DNA from: Clostridia bacterium
GTDB lineage: Bacteria > Bacillota > Clostridia > Christensenellales > Aristaeellaceae
Direction: 5' to 3'
NCBI GenBank assembly: GCA_017527065.1
Contig: JAFXQO010000028.1
Location: 51,121-115,120, forward strand
DNA: 64,000 nucleotides
Under the pieces are notes generated by a model. The model worked only from the letters and a program-made list of their open reading frames with translations. It made no database searches and had not been told where the DNA came from. This document shows, piece after piece, positions 1 to 9,500 of this stretch (position 1 is its first letter; every line of letters starts with the position of its first letter). A program made the translations under genes and the position numbers.

Positions 1-44
1 TAATCGTGATAAGCAACGACCCTATTGCCTCGCTGCGCTCGGCA

Positions 45-127
45 CTTCCCCTGAGAGGGGAAGCAAGATCGTTCCTTTTGAGGCGTTCTTCTTGGCTCCC
101 CTTCCAGGGGAGCTGGCGCGTAGCGCC
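45..127. repeat. Cluster of three perfect hairpins (intergenic repeat-like element)
   Basis: Three short perfect inverted repeats follow each other: 45-52 with 56-63 (8 bp, loop 3), 95-102 with 106-113 (8 bp, loop 3) and 115-119 with 123-127 (5 bp, loop 3). No gene can be supported in 1-206. Their packing resembles palindromic intergenic repeats scattered through many GC-rich Clostridia genomes. Whether this copy is mobile or acts in RNA processing cannot be told from one window. Confidence 0.5.
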
Positions 128-206
128 TGAAGGGTCTTCCTCGTCATATGCCTTTTTGTGAACTACACTTTAGATATGACACCCCTGAAGAAACCCCGGG
201 ATTTCA

Positions 207-235
207 TTGACATTGGTTTTCCGGCATGTTACAAT
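207..235 (+). promoter_or_regulatory. Sigma-A-type promoter of the GH28 gene
   Basis: TTGACA at 207-212, a 17-bp spacer and TACAAT at 230-235. An ATG at 226 lies inside this promoter, so it cannot be the translation start of the next gene; the ATG at 262 is. Confidence 0.75.
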
Positions 236-261
236 TCAGAAAAAGACGAGGGGGCTTCGCC

Positions 262-1563
262 ATGCTGAACTGCGATATCCGCGACTACGGGGCCGTGGGC
301 GACGGCGCCGCCATGGACACGGCCGCGGTGCAGGCGGCCATCGACGACTGCGGCGCGCAGGGCGGCGGCCGCGTCACGCTCTCGGGCGGGCGCTTCCTCT
401 GCGGGCGCATCGACATGAAAAGCGGCGTCGAGCTGCATATCGAGCGCGACGCCGTGCTGCTGGGCTCAAAGAACGGGCTGGATTTTCCGGAAATCGAGAC
501 GGACGCGTGGCGGGTCGAGTACGCGCCGCGCTTCAACCGGCGCTGCTTCATCTACGCCGAGAACTGCGAGGACATCGCCCTCACCGGCCGCGGGGCGATC
601 GACTGCCAGGGCGAAAGCTACATCGAGCCCCTGCCCGCCGGCGCAACGGATTTCTTCTGGCCCTACCGCCGCCTCAGCTTCCCGGAGGGCTTCGAGGACA
701 ACGGCTCCCGCGGCCTGCATCCCGCGCAAAGGCGCATGTGCAGCCTGAGTCCGGCCCGCGTGGCGCTGTTCATGGGGTGCAAAAACGTGCTGGTGGAGGA
801 CGTGACCATGCGAAACCAGCCGGCCGGCTGGTCCTATTGGGTGTGCGGCTGCGAGGGCGTCGCCTTCCACCGGGCCGTCATCGACGCCTCGGTGCTCTAC
901 CCCAACAACGACGGCATCCACGTCAACTGCTCCAGGGACGTGACCATATCCGACTGCCGCATCCGGTGCGGCGACGACGGCGTCGTGGTGCGCGCCTACT
1001 CGCTGCCGCTGGGCCGGAACGCCGCCTGCGAGCGGGTGACGGTGACGAACTGCTCCATCGTGAGCCATTCCGGCGGCGTGCGCGTGGGCTGGATCGGCGA
1101 CGGCGTCATCCGCGACTGCGCCTTCTCGAACCTGGCGATCACCGACTCCGCCGTGGGCATAGATATCCGCCTGCCGGGCAACGACACCGGCGTGCGCCAG
1201 AGCGACGAGGGCGAGGAGGCCACGCTGATCGAAAACCTGAGCTTTTCAAACATCGTCATGGACCGACTGTTTCACGAGCCGGTGTTCATCAATATCAGCG
1301 AGCACTGCCGCTGCGAGGCGATCCGCGACCTCTACTTCACCGGCGTCCACGCCCGGGCGGCACACATGCCCTGCGTGAACGGCCGCGGGGGCTGCCCGGT
1401 CAAAAACGTGCGTTTCAACGGCTGCACCTTCGCCCAGCTGCGCCGCGAGGACATCCCCGGCTTCGAGACCGCGCCCTTCTGCGACCGGGCGCACACGCTG
1501 CGGCCGTATTTTCAGCATGTTGAGAACCTCTCCCTGGAAAACACGGCCTTCAGCGTGCTCTGA
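262..1563 (+). CDS. Glycoside hydrolase family 28 (polygalacturonase-like) protein
   Basis: A 433-residue right-handed beta-helix hydrolase expected to cleave galacturonic-acid or related pectic linkages. The N-terminus has the pectate-lyase-superfamily opening (DYGAVGDG). The GH28 acid signature is present in order: NND near residues 215-217, GDD at 237-239 and SHSGG near 268-272. The fourth motif (RIK) is replaced by IRL, so exact specificity is open. There is no signal peptide, implying action on imported oligosaccharides. The start at 262 is chosen because a purine-rich GAGGGG site precedes it and the in-frame ATG at 226 falls inside the promoter. It converges on the isomerase gene with a 5-bp gap and no clear terminator. 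Confidence 0.85.
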   Translation: MLNCDIRDYGAVGDGAAMDTAAVQAAIDDCGAQGGGRVTLSGGRFLCGRIDMKSGVELHIERDAVLLGSKNGLDFPEIETDAWRVEYAPRFNRRCFIYAENCEDIALTGRGAIDCQGESYIEPLPAGATDFFWPYRRLSFPEGFEDNGSRGLHPAQRRMCSLSPARVALFMGCKNVLVEDVTMRNQPAGWSYWVCGCEGVAFHRAVIDASVLYPNNDGIHVNCSRDVTISDCRIRCGDDGVVVRAYSLPLGRNAACERVTVTNCSIVSHSGGVRVGWIGDGVIRDCAFSNLAITDSAVGIDIRLPGNDTGVRQSDEGEEATLIENLSFSNIVMDRLFHEPVFINISEHCRCEAIRDLYFTGVHARAAHMPCVNGRGGCPVKNVRFNGCTFAQLRREDIPGFETAPFCDRAHTLRPYFQHVENLSLENTAFSVL

Positions 1564-1568
1564 GCGCG

Positions 1569-2339
1569 TCAGCCCACCAGACCGCGCCAGGCGGCGACGA
1601 CCTCGGCCGGGTCGTAGGGCTTCTTCTCCGCGCTCAGGCCCAGTTCAAACAGGAACGGCCCCTGGTAGCCCGCCGCGAGAAGCCGGTCATGCACCAGCTT
1701 CCAGGGCACGACGCCCATGCCGGGCAGCCAGTGGCGCTCGTCCACGCCATCGTAATCGGACAGGTGCGTGGTGATGACCTTGCCCTCCACGGCGTCCAAA
1801 AAGGCGCTGTGGTCTTCCATGAGCAGGTGGTTGACGTCGAAGCAGACGCCGGCGCAGCATTCGCTCAGCTTCGCCGCCTCCCAGCCCGCGCGGCCGATGC
1901 AGGTGCGCGGCAGGTTCTCCACAGCCAGCCGCATGCCGCCCGCCTTGTCCTGCAGCGCCTTCAGGCTCCTGGCGCAGGCCTCCATGCGGGCCGGGCGGGA
2001 TTCCTCCGCGTTCGGCTCGCTGCTGCCGTGGACCACGAGCGTCTTCGCGCCGAGGCCCCGCGCCAGGTCGATGGACAGTCCCAGTTCCTCCAGGGCCTGC
2101 GCCCGCGCGGCCTCGTCCGGATTGGAAATGTCCAGCCGGCGGCCGAAGGGCAGGTGCACGCTCCACAGCGCCAGGCCGCTCTGCCTGAGCAGGGCGTAAG
2201 CCTCGCAGGCAAACAGGCGCAGTTCGTCGATGGGCGCTAAGGGCAGCGATATTTCGACGACCTCCATGCCCGCCGCGGCGTAGCGCGGGAGCAGCTGCCA
2301 GTTGTTCGGATTCACGGAAATGCCGAGGGGATTTGCCAT
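1569..2339 (-). CDS. Sugar phosphate isomerase/epimerase (TIM barrel, AP-endonuclease-2 family)
   Basis: A 256-residue protein of the xylose-isomerase-like TIM-barrel superfamily, which isomerises or epimerises sugars and sugar derivatives with a divalent metal. Visible features are the early strand motif GISVNP, the metal-site region VVHGSSE, AVENLP and FDVNHLL, and the C-terminal FLFELGLS strand. Start at 2339 with an AAAGGATG ribosome site 8-10 bases upstream. It is divergent from nagA, from which it is separated by about 96 bases. The substrate cannot be assigned. A longer frame reaching 3596 is an antisense artefact over nagA. Confidence 0.8.
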   Translation of the reverse strand: MANPLGISVNPNNWQLLPRYAAAGMEVVEISLPLAPIDELRLFACEAYALLRQSGLALWSVHLPFGRRLDISNPDEAARAQALEELGLSIDLARGLGAKTLVVHGSSEPNAEESRPARMEACARSLKALQDKAGGMRLAVENLPRTCIGRAGWEAAKLSECCAGVCFDVNHLLMEDHSAFLDAVEGKVITTHLSDYDGVDERHWLPGMGVVPWKLVHDRLLAAGYQGPFLFELGLSAEKKPYDPAEVVAAWRGLVG

Positions 2340-2360
2340 AACAAACGCATCCTTTCGCTC

Positions 2361-2389
2361 TTGATGATCGGGATCTTCGCCTGTATTAT
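2361..2389 (+). promoter_or_regulatory. Probable nagA promoter
   Basis: TTGATG at 2361-2366, 17 bp, TATTAT at 2384-2389. The -10 core overlaps ATTATA at 2385-2390, which reads TATAAT on the other strand, so the divergent isomerase gene may fire from the same patch. The -35 match is only moderate. Confidence 0.45.
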
Positions 2390-2435
2390 AGCATACCGCC
2401 GCGCATCGCGCCAGCGGCACAAGGAGGAAATCGTT

Positions 2436-3575
2436 ATGCTCATCCACGCGAAAAAACTGCTCACCCCCGCCGGATGGCAGCAGAACCAGTGCGTCGCCGT
2501 CCGGGGCGGCGTCGTCGAAGCGATTTATCCCGGCGACGCCGGCGACCTGGAAAGCGACATCCTCGCCCCCGGCCTGTTCGACATACACTGCCACGGCGGG
2601 GAGGGCTTTCACTCCCTGCATCCCGACAGGGCGCGGCTGGAAAAGTATCTGCTGCGCCTGGCCGAGTGCGGCGTGACCGACCTGCTCGTCTCCCTGTCCG
2701 CCTGTTCCAGCGCGGAGGGATACCGGCGCGCGCTGGACTTCGCGCGGGAGGCCATGGGCCGGCAGGCCAAGGGCGAACTGCCCGGCGCGGCGATCCAGGG
2801 CGTCCACCTGGAGGGCCCGTTCCTCAATCCCCGCCGCTGCGGCGCGATGAACCCGGACGCCATGCCCGCGCCGTCGCCCGAGGCCTACGAAAGGCTGTTC
2901 GGCGGCTACGACGACATCGTGAAGCTTGTCACCCTCGCGCCCGAGCGGGAGGGCGCGCGTGAGCTGACGGCCCACCTGCTGAAGAAGAACATCCGCGTGC
3001 AGGCGGGCCACACCGACGCGACCTGCGAGCAGGCCGAGGCCGCCTTCGGCTGGGGCGTGGAGTCGCTGTGCCACACCTTCAACGCCGCGCGGCCCATCCA
3101 TCACCGCGACCCCGGCGTGGTCAACGCGGCGCTGCTGAACGACGGCGCGTACTGCGAGGCCATCTGCGACTTCAAGCACCTGCACCCCAACACGGTGAAG
3201 ATGATCTATAAGCTCAAGGGCCCCGGGCGCATGGCGATGATCTCCGACTCCGGCACGGTGACGGGCCTGCCGGACGGCGAATACGAGATCGACGGATACA
3301 AATACCACGTGGTGGACGGCACCAACCGCGTGAACGGCGGGGAAACGCTCTCCTGCGGCGCGTGCTACCTGGACGGCGGCGTGCGGAACCTCGTAAGCGC
3401 CGGCATCCCCGCGGCGGACGCGCTGCGCATCGCCAGCCGCACCCCGGCCGAGCGCATGCGCCGCGCGGACATCGGCGCGGCCCGGCCCGGGGCGCTGGCG
3501 CACCTGGCCGCCTTCGACGAGGCGCTCCGGCCCGTGTTTTCCCTGATCGGCGACAAGGTATACGGCAGAAAGTGA
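2436..3575 (+). CDS. nagA: N-acetylglucosamine-6-phosphate deacetylase
   Basis: A 379-residue amidohydrolase that removes acetate from GlcNAc-6-phosphate, giving glucosamine-6-phosphate for glycolysis or wall synthesis. Family landmarks are all visible: the metal HxH at residues 51-53 (DIHCHGGEG), the metal glutamate in HLEGPFLNP, AGHTDA, the substrate motif CHTFNAARP, and the catalytic aspartate in ISDSGTVTGLPDG. The start at 2436 follows AAGGAGG by 8 bases; an upstream in-frame ATG at 2361 lies in the promoter. The next gene, a ROK kinase, begins 11 bases downstream, so amino-sugar processing is the likely theme. No nagB is in the window. Confidence 0.92.
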   Translation: MLIHAKKLLTPAGWQQNQCVAVRGGVVEAIYPGDAGDLESDILAPGLFDIHCHGGEGFHSLHPDRARLEKYLLRLAECGVTDLLVSLSACSSAEGYRRALDFAREAMGRQAKGELPGAAIQGVHLEGPFLNPRRCGAMNPDAMPAPSPEAYERLFGGYDDIVKLVTLAPEREGARELTAHLLKKNIRVQAGHTDATCEQAEAAFGWGVESLCHTFNAARPIHHRDPGVVNAALLNDGAYCEAICDFKHLHPNTVKMIYKLKGPGRMAMISDSGTVTGLPDGEYEIDGYKYHVVDGTNRVNGGETLSCGACYLDGGVRNLVSAGIPAADALRIASRTPAERMRRADIGAARPGALAHLAAFDEALRPVFSLIGDKVYGRK

Positions 3576-3586
3576 GGCGTTTTTCC

Positions 3587-4462
3587 ATGAAGACATACAT
3601 CGCGGGCGTCGACATCGGCGGCACCTCGGTCAAATTCGGCGTGCTGGAGGACGGGCGCAACCTGGTGTACAAGACCAGCGCGCCCTCCGTACTGAACAGC
3701 CCGGACGCCATGGTCGAGCTCATCGCCCAGATGGTCGAAGAGGCCCCTTACCAGATTGACAGGCTGGGCGTGGGCACGCCGGGCACGGTGCTGCTGCCGC
3801 AGAACCTCGTCACGGCGACCAACCTGGGCTGGCGCAGCGCCCCGCTGTGCGCCATGCTGAACCGCCGGCTCAAGATCCCCATCTGGGTGGACAACGACGC
3901 CCAGACGCAGCTGGCCGCCGAATGGTGGGACGGCGCGTGCAAGGGCCTGCAGAGCGCGGTGTACCTGGCCTTCGGCACCGGCGTGGGCGGCGCGTTCCTG
4001 TTCAACGGGCGGCCCTGGCGCGGCCACACGAACACCGCCGGCGAGCTGGGCCACTTCATCATCCACGCCGACGGCCTGCCCTGCACCTGCGGGCTCAGAG
4101 GCTGCTACGAGGCCTACGCCTCCGCCGGCGCCCTCTGCCGCATGGCGAAGAAGGACAACGCCAAGGAGATCATCGACGCCGCCCGCGCGGGCGACAGCGA
4201 GATGATGGCCGTGTTCCGGGCGTACCTGCACGAGGTGGCGATCGGCATCGCCAGCATCTACATGCTGTTCTGCCCCGAGGCCATCGTGCTGGGCGGCGGC
4301 ATCAGCGCCTCGGGCGAGATACTGCTGCACACGCTGAACGAGGAGCTCGCGGTGGTCGCCCCGAACCGGGCCGGGACCATCTCAAACATCCTCTGCCTCG
4401 CCATGCACCGCAACGACGCCGGCATCCGCGGCGCGGCGGCGCTGGCGGCGGCGAACCTGTAG
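3587..4462 (+). CDS. ROK-family sugar kinase
   Basis: A 291-residue cytoplasmic kinase of the ROK group, which phosphorylates glucose, fructose, GlcNAc or ManNAc with ATP. The phosphate-binding motif DIGGT sits at residues 9-13. Further motifs are GVGTPGTV, the catalytic-region DNDAQ, FGTGVGGA and the zinc-binding ROK signature CTCGLRGCYE preceded by GELGH. There is no N-terminal helix-turn-helix, so this is a kinase rather than a ROK repressor. It lies 11 bases after nagA and 23 bases before a methyltransferase. GlcNAc is the natural guess for substrate given nagA, but glucose is equally possible by sequence. Confidence 0.88.
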   Translation: MKTYIAGVDIGGTSVKFGVLEDGRNLVYKTSAPSVLNSPDAMVELIAQMVEEAPYQIDRLGVGTPGTVLLPQNLVTATNLGWRSAPLCAMLNRRLKIPIWVDNDAQTQLAAEWWDGACKGLQSAVYLAFGTGVGGAFLFNGRPWRGHTNTAGELGHFIIHADGLPCTCGLRGCYEAYASAGALCRMAKKDNAKEIIDAARAGDSEMMAVFRAYLHEVAIGIASIYMLFCPEAIVLGGGISASGEILLHTLNEELAVVAPNRAGTISNILCLAMHRNDAGIRGAAALAAANL

Positions 4463-4485
4463 ACGACGGGAAAAGGAGGACTCAC

Positions 4486-5286
4486 ATGTCAAGACTTGGC
4501 TGGATCAACGAAGCGGACTATTCCTTCGCCTGCGTGCTGATGTTCGAGCGCTTCCAGCTCGATTGGATGCTGGGCACGGAGGATCCCGCGCTGCGCCGCG
4601 CGCTGGGCGTCGCGCTGAAGCGCCATCCGGACGTGGCGTGGTACTGCGCGCACAAGTGCCCCGAACGGGCGGAGAACGTGGCCGCGCTGCTGGCGGACGC
4701 GCCGGAAGCGGACGAGGCCGCGGGCCGCGCCGCCGAGATCGAGGCCCTGGGCGCGTTCGACGATTTCGTGATCTACACCACGCCGGAGAAGATGGCCGCG
4801 AACTGTCCCTTCATCTACGGATGGGACAAGGCGCGCCTGTTTGAAATGGCCGATTTCGCCGGGAAAACGGTGCTGGACGTGGGCTCGGGCTCCGGGCGGC
4901 TGGCCTTCGCGGCGGCGGAAAGGGCCGCGTGGGTCTACGCCAGCGAGCCGGTGGACACGCTGCGGGAATTCCTGCGCTCGGAGATCGCGCGCCGGGGCCT
5001 TGGGAACATGCGGGTGTGCGACGGCATGGCCCACGCGCTCCCCTTCCCGGACGACACCTTCGACATCGTCATGAGCGGCCACGTGGTGGGCGATTTCCCC
5101 GACGAGGAGACCGCCGAGCTGGCCCGGGTGGCGAAGAAGGGCGGCTGGCTGCTGGACTGCCCCGGCGACCAGCCCAACGACCCCGGCAAAAACTGGGCGC
5201 TGCTGGACCGGGGCTGGGAGGAAATGGCCTACACCGGTTCCTTCGGCTATCCGGTGCACCGCTTCCGCAAGCTGAACGACAAATGA
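4486..5286 (+). CDS. Class I SAM-dependent methyltransferase
   Basis: A 266-residue protein. The C-terminal half is a Rossmann-type methyltransferase with motif I VLDVGSGSG at residues 129-137, an acidic SEPVDTLREF strand and MSGHVVGDF as motif IV. The first 120 residues are a helical extension not recognised as a named domain, ending in a YTTPEKMAANCPFIYGWD stretch. Ribosome site AAAGGAGG is 8 bases before the ATG. It sits between the ROK kinase and the galactonate dehydratase in a co-directional run, so it is probably co-transcribed, but the methyl acceptor is unknown. Confidence 0.8.
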   Translation: MSRLGWINEADYSFACVLMFERFQLDWMLGTEDPALRRALGVALKRHPDVAWYCAHKCPERAENVAALLADAPEADEAAGRAAEIEALGAFDDFVIYTTPEKMAANCPFIYGWDKARLFEMADFAGKTVLDVGSGSGRLAFAAAERAAWVYASEPVDTLREFLRSEIARRGLGNMRVCDGMAHALPFPDDTFDIVMSGHVVGDFPDEETAELARVAKKGGWLLDCPGDQPNDPGKNWALLDRGWEEMAYTGSFGYPVHRFRKLNDK

Positions 5287-5322
5287 CGCGAATCCGCAAC
5301 CGACCCAAAGGGGGTACGCGCA

Positions 5323-6456
5323 ATGAAAATCACCAACCTGGAAACCTTCCACGTGAAGCCGAGATGGATGTTCTTGAAGATCAGCACGGACGAGGGCGTC
5401 TGCGGATGGGGCGAACCCATCCTGGAAGGCCGCGCCAAAACGGTGGAAGCGGCCATCAACGAGCTGCGGCCGGTGCTCATCGGGGCGGACCCCATGCGCA
5501 TCGAGCACCTGTGGCAGACCATGTACTGCACCACCTTCTACCGCGGCGGCCCCATCCTCACCTCCTGCATCAGCGGCATCGAGCAGGCCCTGTGGGACAT
5601 CAAGGGCAAGGCCCTGGGCGTGCCGGTCTACGAGCTGCTGGGCGGCCGCTGCCGCGATAAGATCCGCATCTATTCCCACTGCGGCGGCGCGACGCCCGCC
5701 GAGGCCGCCGAGAACGCGAAAAAGCGCAAGGCCCAGGGCTTCGACGCCATCAAAATCTCGCCGGACGCGCCGGTGGAGCACATCGACAAGCTCAGCTACG
5801 TGGACGCCTTCGCGGAGAAATTCTGCGCCATCCGCCAGGCCGTGGGCAAGGACGTGGACATCGCCGTGGATTTTCACGGCCGCATCATGGCGGGCATGGC
5901 CAGCCGCCTGATCGACGCCATCGAGCCCTACTACCCCATGTTCGTGGAAGAGCCGGTGCTGCCGGAAAACGTGGAGGTCATGGCGTCCATCGCCGCGAAG
6001 ACCAGCGTGCCCATCGCCACGGGCGAGCGGCTTTTCACCAAATGGGCCTTCCGCACCGTGCTGGAGCAGCACGCGGCGGCGGTGCTCCAGCCGGACACCT
6101 GCCACTGCGGCGGCATTTTCGAGGTGAAGAAGATCGCGGCCATGGCGGAGATGTACTACGCCTCCGTGTCGCCCCACAATCCCCTCGGCCCCATCTCCCT
6201 TGCGGCCTGCCTGCAGGCGGACACCTGCATCCCGAATTTCCTCATCCAGGAGCATCCCGGCATGGCCGACGGCCTCGACCGGGGCGTGGGCTACCTCAAA
6301 AAGCCCTTCGAGATCAAAAACGGCTATGTGGACGTTCCCACCGGCAGCGGGCTGTGCATCGAAGTGGACGAGGACTACGTGCGCGGCCACACCTTCGAGG
6401 GCGACTGGGACACACCGCGCCTGTTCCACACGGACGGCTCGGTGGCCCAGTGGTAA
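5323..6456 (+). CDS. dgoD: D-galactonate dehydratase-like enolase-superfamily enzyme
   Basis: A 377-residue member of the mandelate-racemase branch of the enolase superfamily. D-galactonate dehydratase removes water from D-galactonate to give 2-keto-3-deoxy-galactonate. The metal and acid/base residues of E. coli DgoD occur at the same numbers: D183, H185, E209, E235 and H285 (in VDFHGR, FVEEPV, ATGERL and SPHNPLGP). The N-terminal MKITNLETFHVKPRWMF capping domain is also typical. It follows the methyltransferase by 36 bases with AAAGGGGG as ribosome site. No 2-keto-3-deoxy-galactonate kinase or aldolase is adjacent, so a related sugar acid remains possible. Confidence 0.85.
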   Translation: MKITNLETFHVKPRWMFLKISTDEGVCGWGEPILEGRAKTVEAAINELRPVLIGADPMRIEHLWQTMYCTTFYRGGPILTSCISGIEQALWDIKGKALGVPVYELLGGRCRDKIRIYSHCGGATPAEAAENAKKRKAQGFDAIKISPDAPVEHIDKLSYVDAFAEKFCAIRQAVGKDVDIAVDFHGRIMAGMASRLIDAIEPYYPMFVEEPVLPENVEVMASIAAKTSVPIATGERLFTKWAFRTVLEQHAAAVLQPDTCHCGGIFEVKKIAAMAEMYYASVSPHNPLGPISLAACLQADTCIPNFLIQEHPGMADGLDRGVGYLKKPFEIKNGYVDVPTGSGLCIEVDEDYVRGHTFEGDWDTPRLFHTDGSVAQW

Positions 6457-6469
6457 ACGAAACGCGCGA

Positions 6470-6498
6470 TTGACGCGCCGCCCCGGGAATGCTACAAT
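6470..6498 (+). promoter_or_regulatory. Promoter of the GH38 mannosidase gene
   Basis: TTGACG at 6470-6475, 17 bp, TACAAT at 6493-6498. The ribosome site AAAGGAG and ATG follow at 6545, leaving a leader of about 40 bases. Confidence 0.65.
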
Positions 6499-6544
6499 GT
6501 GAAGCGTTCCGCACAGCGACACAGACAGAATAAAGGAGACACCC

Positions 6545-9500
6545 ATGAAGTACATGCATTCCGAATGGCAGCGCCGCCTGGCCCACTGGCTGGGGACGCT
6601 GCGCCAGGACCTCTACCTGCCCCTGGGAAGCATCGACGTTGAGACCTTCGCCACCATGGATCACCTCACACCCGACGAGGCGCTGAAAGGCCCCTTCGAG
6701 CCCATGCGGCCCGGCACGGCCTGGGGACACAGCTATGAATACCGCTGGATGCGCGGCCGGATCGTCCTGCCCGAGGCGGCGGCAGGCAAGCGCATCGTCA
6801 TGAACCTGGACACCGGCGGCGAGACCACCGTGTTCGTGGACGGCAAATCCTTCGGCACCTACCGCGCCGACTGGGTGTCGATGCCCCATCACTTCATCGA
6901 GGACAATGTGCTCACCCCCTGCGGCGAGCCGGGCAGGCGCTACGACCTCCTGCTGGAGGCTTACGCCGGGCATTTCTATCCGGAAAGCCCCCTGGGCGGC
7001 TGCGCCACCGGCCCCGTGCTGCCCGGCGCGTATACCGACCCGAAGACCGAGGGCCGGCGCGTCACCCTGGGCGACATGACCTTCGGAATCTGGAACGAGG
7101 ACGCCTATCAGCTGTACATGGACCTGGACACGCTGCGCCAGCTGGGCGACCAGATCGACCCGGAGGGCCTGCGGGCGGACAGGATCGCCGCGGCGCTGGA
7201 GCAGGCGACGCTGATCGCCGATTTTGAACAGCCGCTGGAGACGCGCGTCGAGAGCTACCGGGCCGCCCGGGAGGCGCTCAAACCCGCGCTGGAGGCCGTC
7301 AACGGCACCACCGCGCCGGTGTTCTACGCCGTGGGCAACGCGCACCTGGACCTGGCCTGGCTGTGGCCCATGGCCGAAACCCACCGCAAGACCTCCCGCA
7401 CCTTCGCGGCCCAGCTGCGGCTGATCGAAGAATATCCAGATTACAAGTACATCCAGAGCCAGCCCGCCGCTTACGTGATGTGCCGCGAGCACTATCCCGA
7501 GCTGTACGAGCGCATCCGGGAAGCCATCCGCAAGGGCCAGTGGATCGCCGAGGGCGCCATGTGGGTCGAGCCGGACACCAACATGACCAGCGGCGAATCG
7601 CTGGTGCGCCAGGTGCTGCACGGCAAGCGCTTCTTCAAGGAGGAGCTGGGCGTGGATTCCGTGGTGCTGTGGCTGCCGGATACCTTCGGCTATTCCGCCG
7701 CGCTGCCGCAGATCCTGAAGAGCTGCGGCGTGAAGTACCTGGTGACGCAGAAGATATTCTGGTCCTACAACGAGGGCGACCAGTTCCCCTACCACTACTT
7801 CACCTGGCAGGGCGCGGACGGCTCCGAGATCGACACCTTCCTGCCCACCAACTACACCTACCGCACCGACCCGAAGGAAATCTGCGAGACCTGGAAAAAG
7901 CGCGTGCAGAAGCGCGGGCTGGACGCCTTCCTGCTGCCCTTTGGCTACGGCGACGGCGGCGGCGGCCCCTCCCGGGATTACCTGGAGTACCTCGAGCGCG
8001 AGAAGGACCTGGAGGGCATGCCCCGCGTGAAGCAGGCCTCCCCCACCGAGTTCTTCGAGGACATGGAGGCGGCCGGCGGCCCGCAGCACACCTACGTGGG
8101 TGAGCTGTATTTCTCCGCCCACCGGGGCGTGTTCACCTCCCAGGCGGCCATCAAGAAGGGCAACCGCAAGGCGGAGCTGGCTCTGCGGGAGGCCGAAATG
8201 TGGGGCGCGCTGGCCATGATGAAGGGCGCGGCGGACTATCCGCTGGCCCGTATGGACGCCGCCTGGAAAAAGCTGCTGCTCAACCAGTTCCACGACATAC
8301 TGCCCGGCTCCTCCATCGCGAAGGTGTACGAGGACGCCCGGCGCGACCACCGCTGGATCATCGGCGAGGCCAACGCCGTCCGCGACGGCGCGCTGGCGTC
8401 CCTCGCGCGGGGCGAAGGCGTGACGGTGTTCAACTCCCTGTCCTTCGGGCGCAAGGCGCTGGTGTGCCTGCCGGCGGCATACAGGGACGGCGCCCAGACG
8501 CCGGACGGCCAGGCCGTGCCCGTTCAGCCGACGGAGGACGGCGCGCTGGCGCTGGTGACGCTGCCCCCCTGCGGCGCGGTATCGCTCAAACCCGCAAAGG
8601 CCGCATCTGACATCGCGGCGGCGGGCGCATGCCTCACGGAGGGCGGCGCTGTGATCGAGAACGCCCTCGTGCGCGCCAGGCTGAACGCGCGGGGCGAGGT
8701 GGTCTCCTTCGTCGACAAGGCCACCGGCCGCGAGTTCGCCGCCGGGCCGATGAACAGGCTTTTGGCCTACAAGGACGTGCCGCGCCTGTTCGACGCCTGG
8801 GACATCGACTCCAACTACATCCGGCAGCCCGTGGCGCTGGACGAGGCGGTCGAATTGACCGTGAAGGAGGAAAAGGGCCTGCGCGCCGCGCTGCATGTGA
8901 AGCGCCGGGTGATGAACTCCACCTTCGAGCAGGACATCGTGCTCCGCGCGGACAGCCGCCGGCTGGACTTCGAGACGCGTGTGGACTGGCATGAGCTGCA
9001 CCGGCTGCTGAAGGTGAGCTTCCCGGTGGACGTGCAGGCCACGGAAGGCGTCAACGAGATCCAGTTCGGCTACATGACCCGCCCGACCCATCGCTCCCGC
9101 CTGTACGACAGCGACCGCTTCGAGGTGTGCAACCAGCGCTACAGCGCCCTGTGCGACCAGAGCCACGGCGCGGCGGTGCTGAACGACTGCAAGTACGGCC
9201 TCAGCATGAACGGAAACGCCCTGGAGCTCACGCTGCTGCGGGCGGCGGCCTCCCCCGAGATGCGCGCGGACAACGGCGAGCACACCTTCACCTACGCCTT
9301 CACGGCGTGGGAGGGCGGCTTCCTGGAGAGCCCGGTGGTGGCCGAGGCCTACGACCTGAACGTGCCCGCGCAGGTGGCGCAAGGCGCGTGCGAGGCCTTC
9401 AGCGCGTTTTCGGTGGACGCGGCGAACGTGTTCATCGACACGGTGAAGCCCGCCGAGGACGGCAGCGGCGACGTGATCCTGCGCCTGTACGAGGCCAAGA

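Noticed and set aside
49-160. TPP-riboswitch-like CTGAGAG
   Set aside because: The motif is just the loop side of a small hairpin; the rest of the THI box is absent and the next gene is a GH28 enzyme.
226-261. ATG at 226 as GH28 start
   Set aside because: It falls between the -35 and -10 boxes of the promoter.
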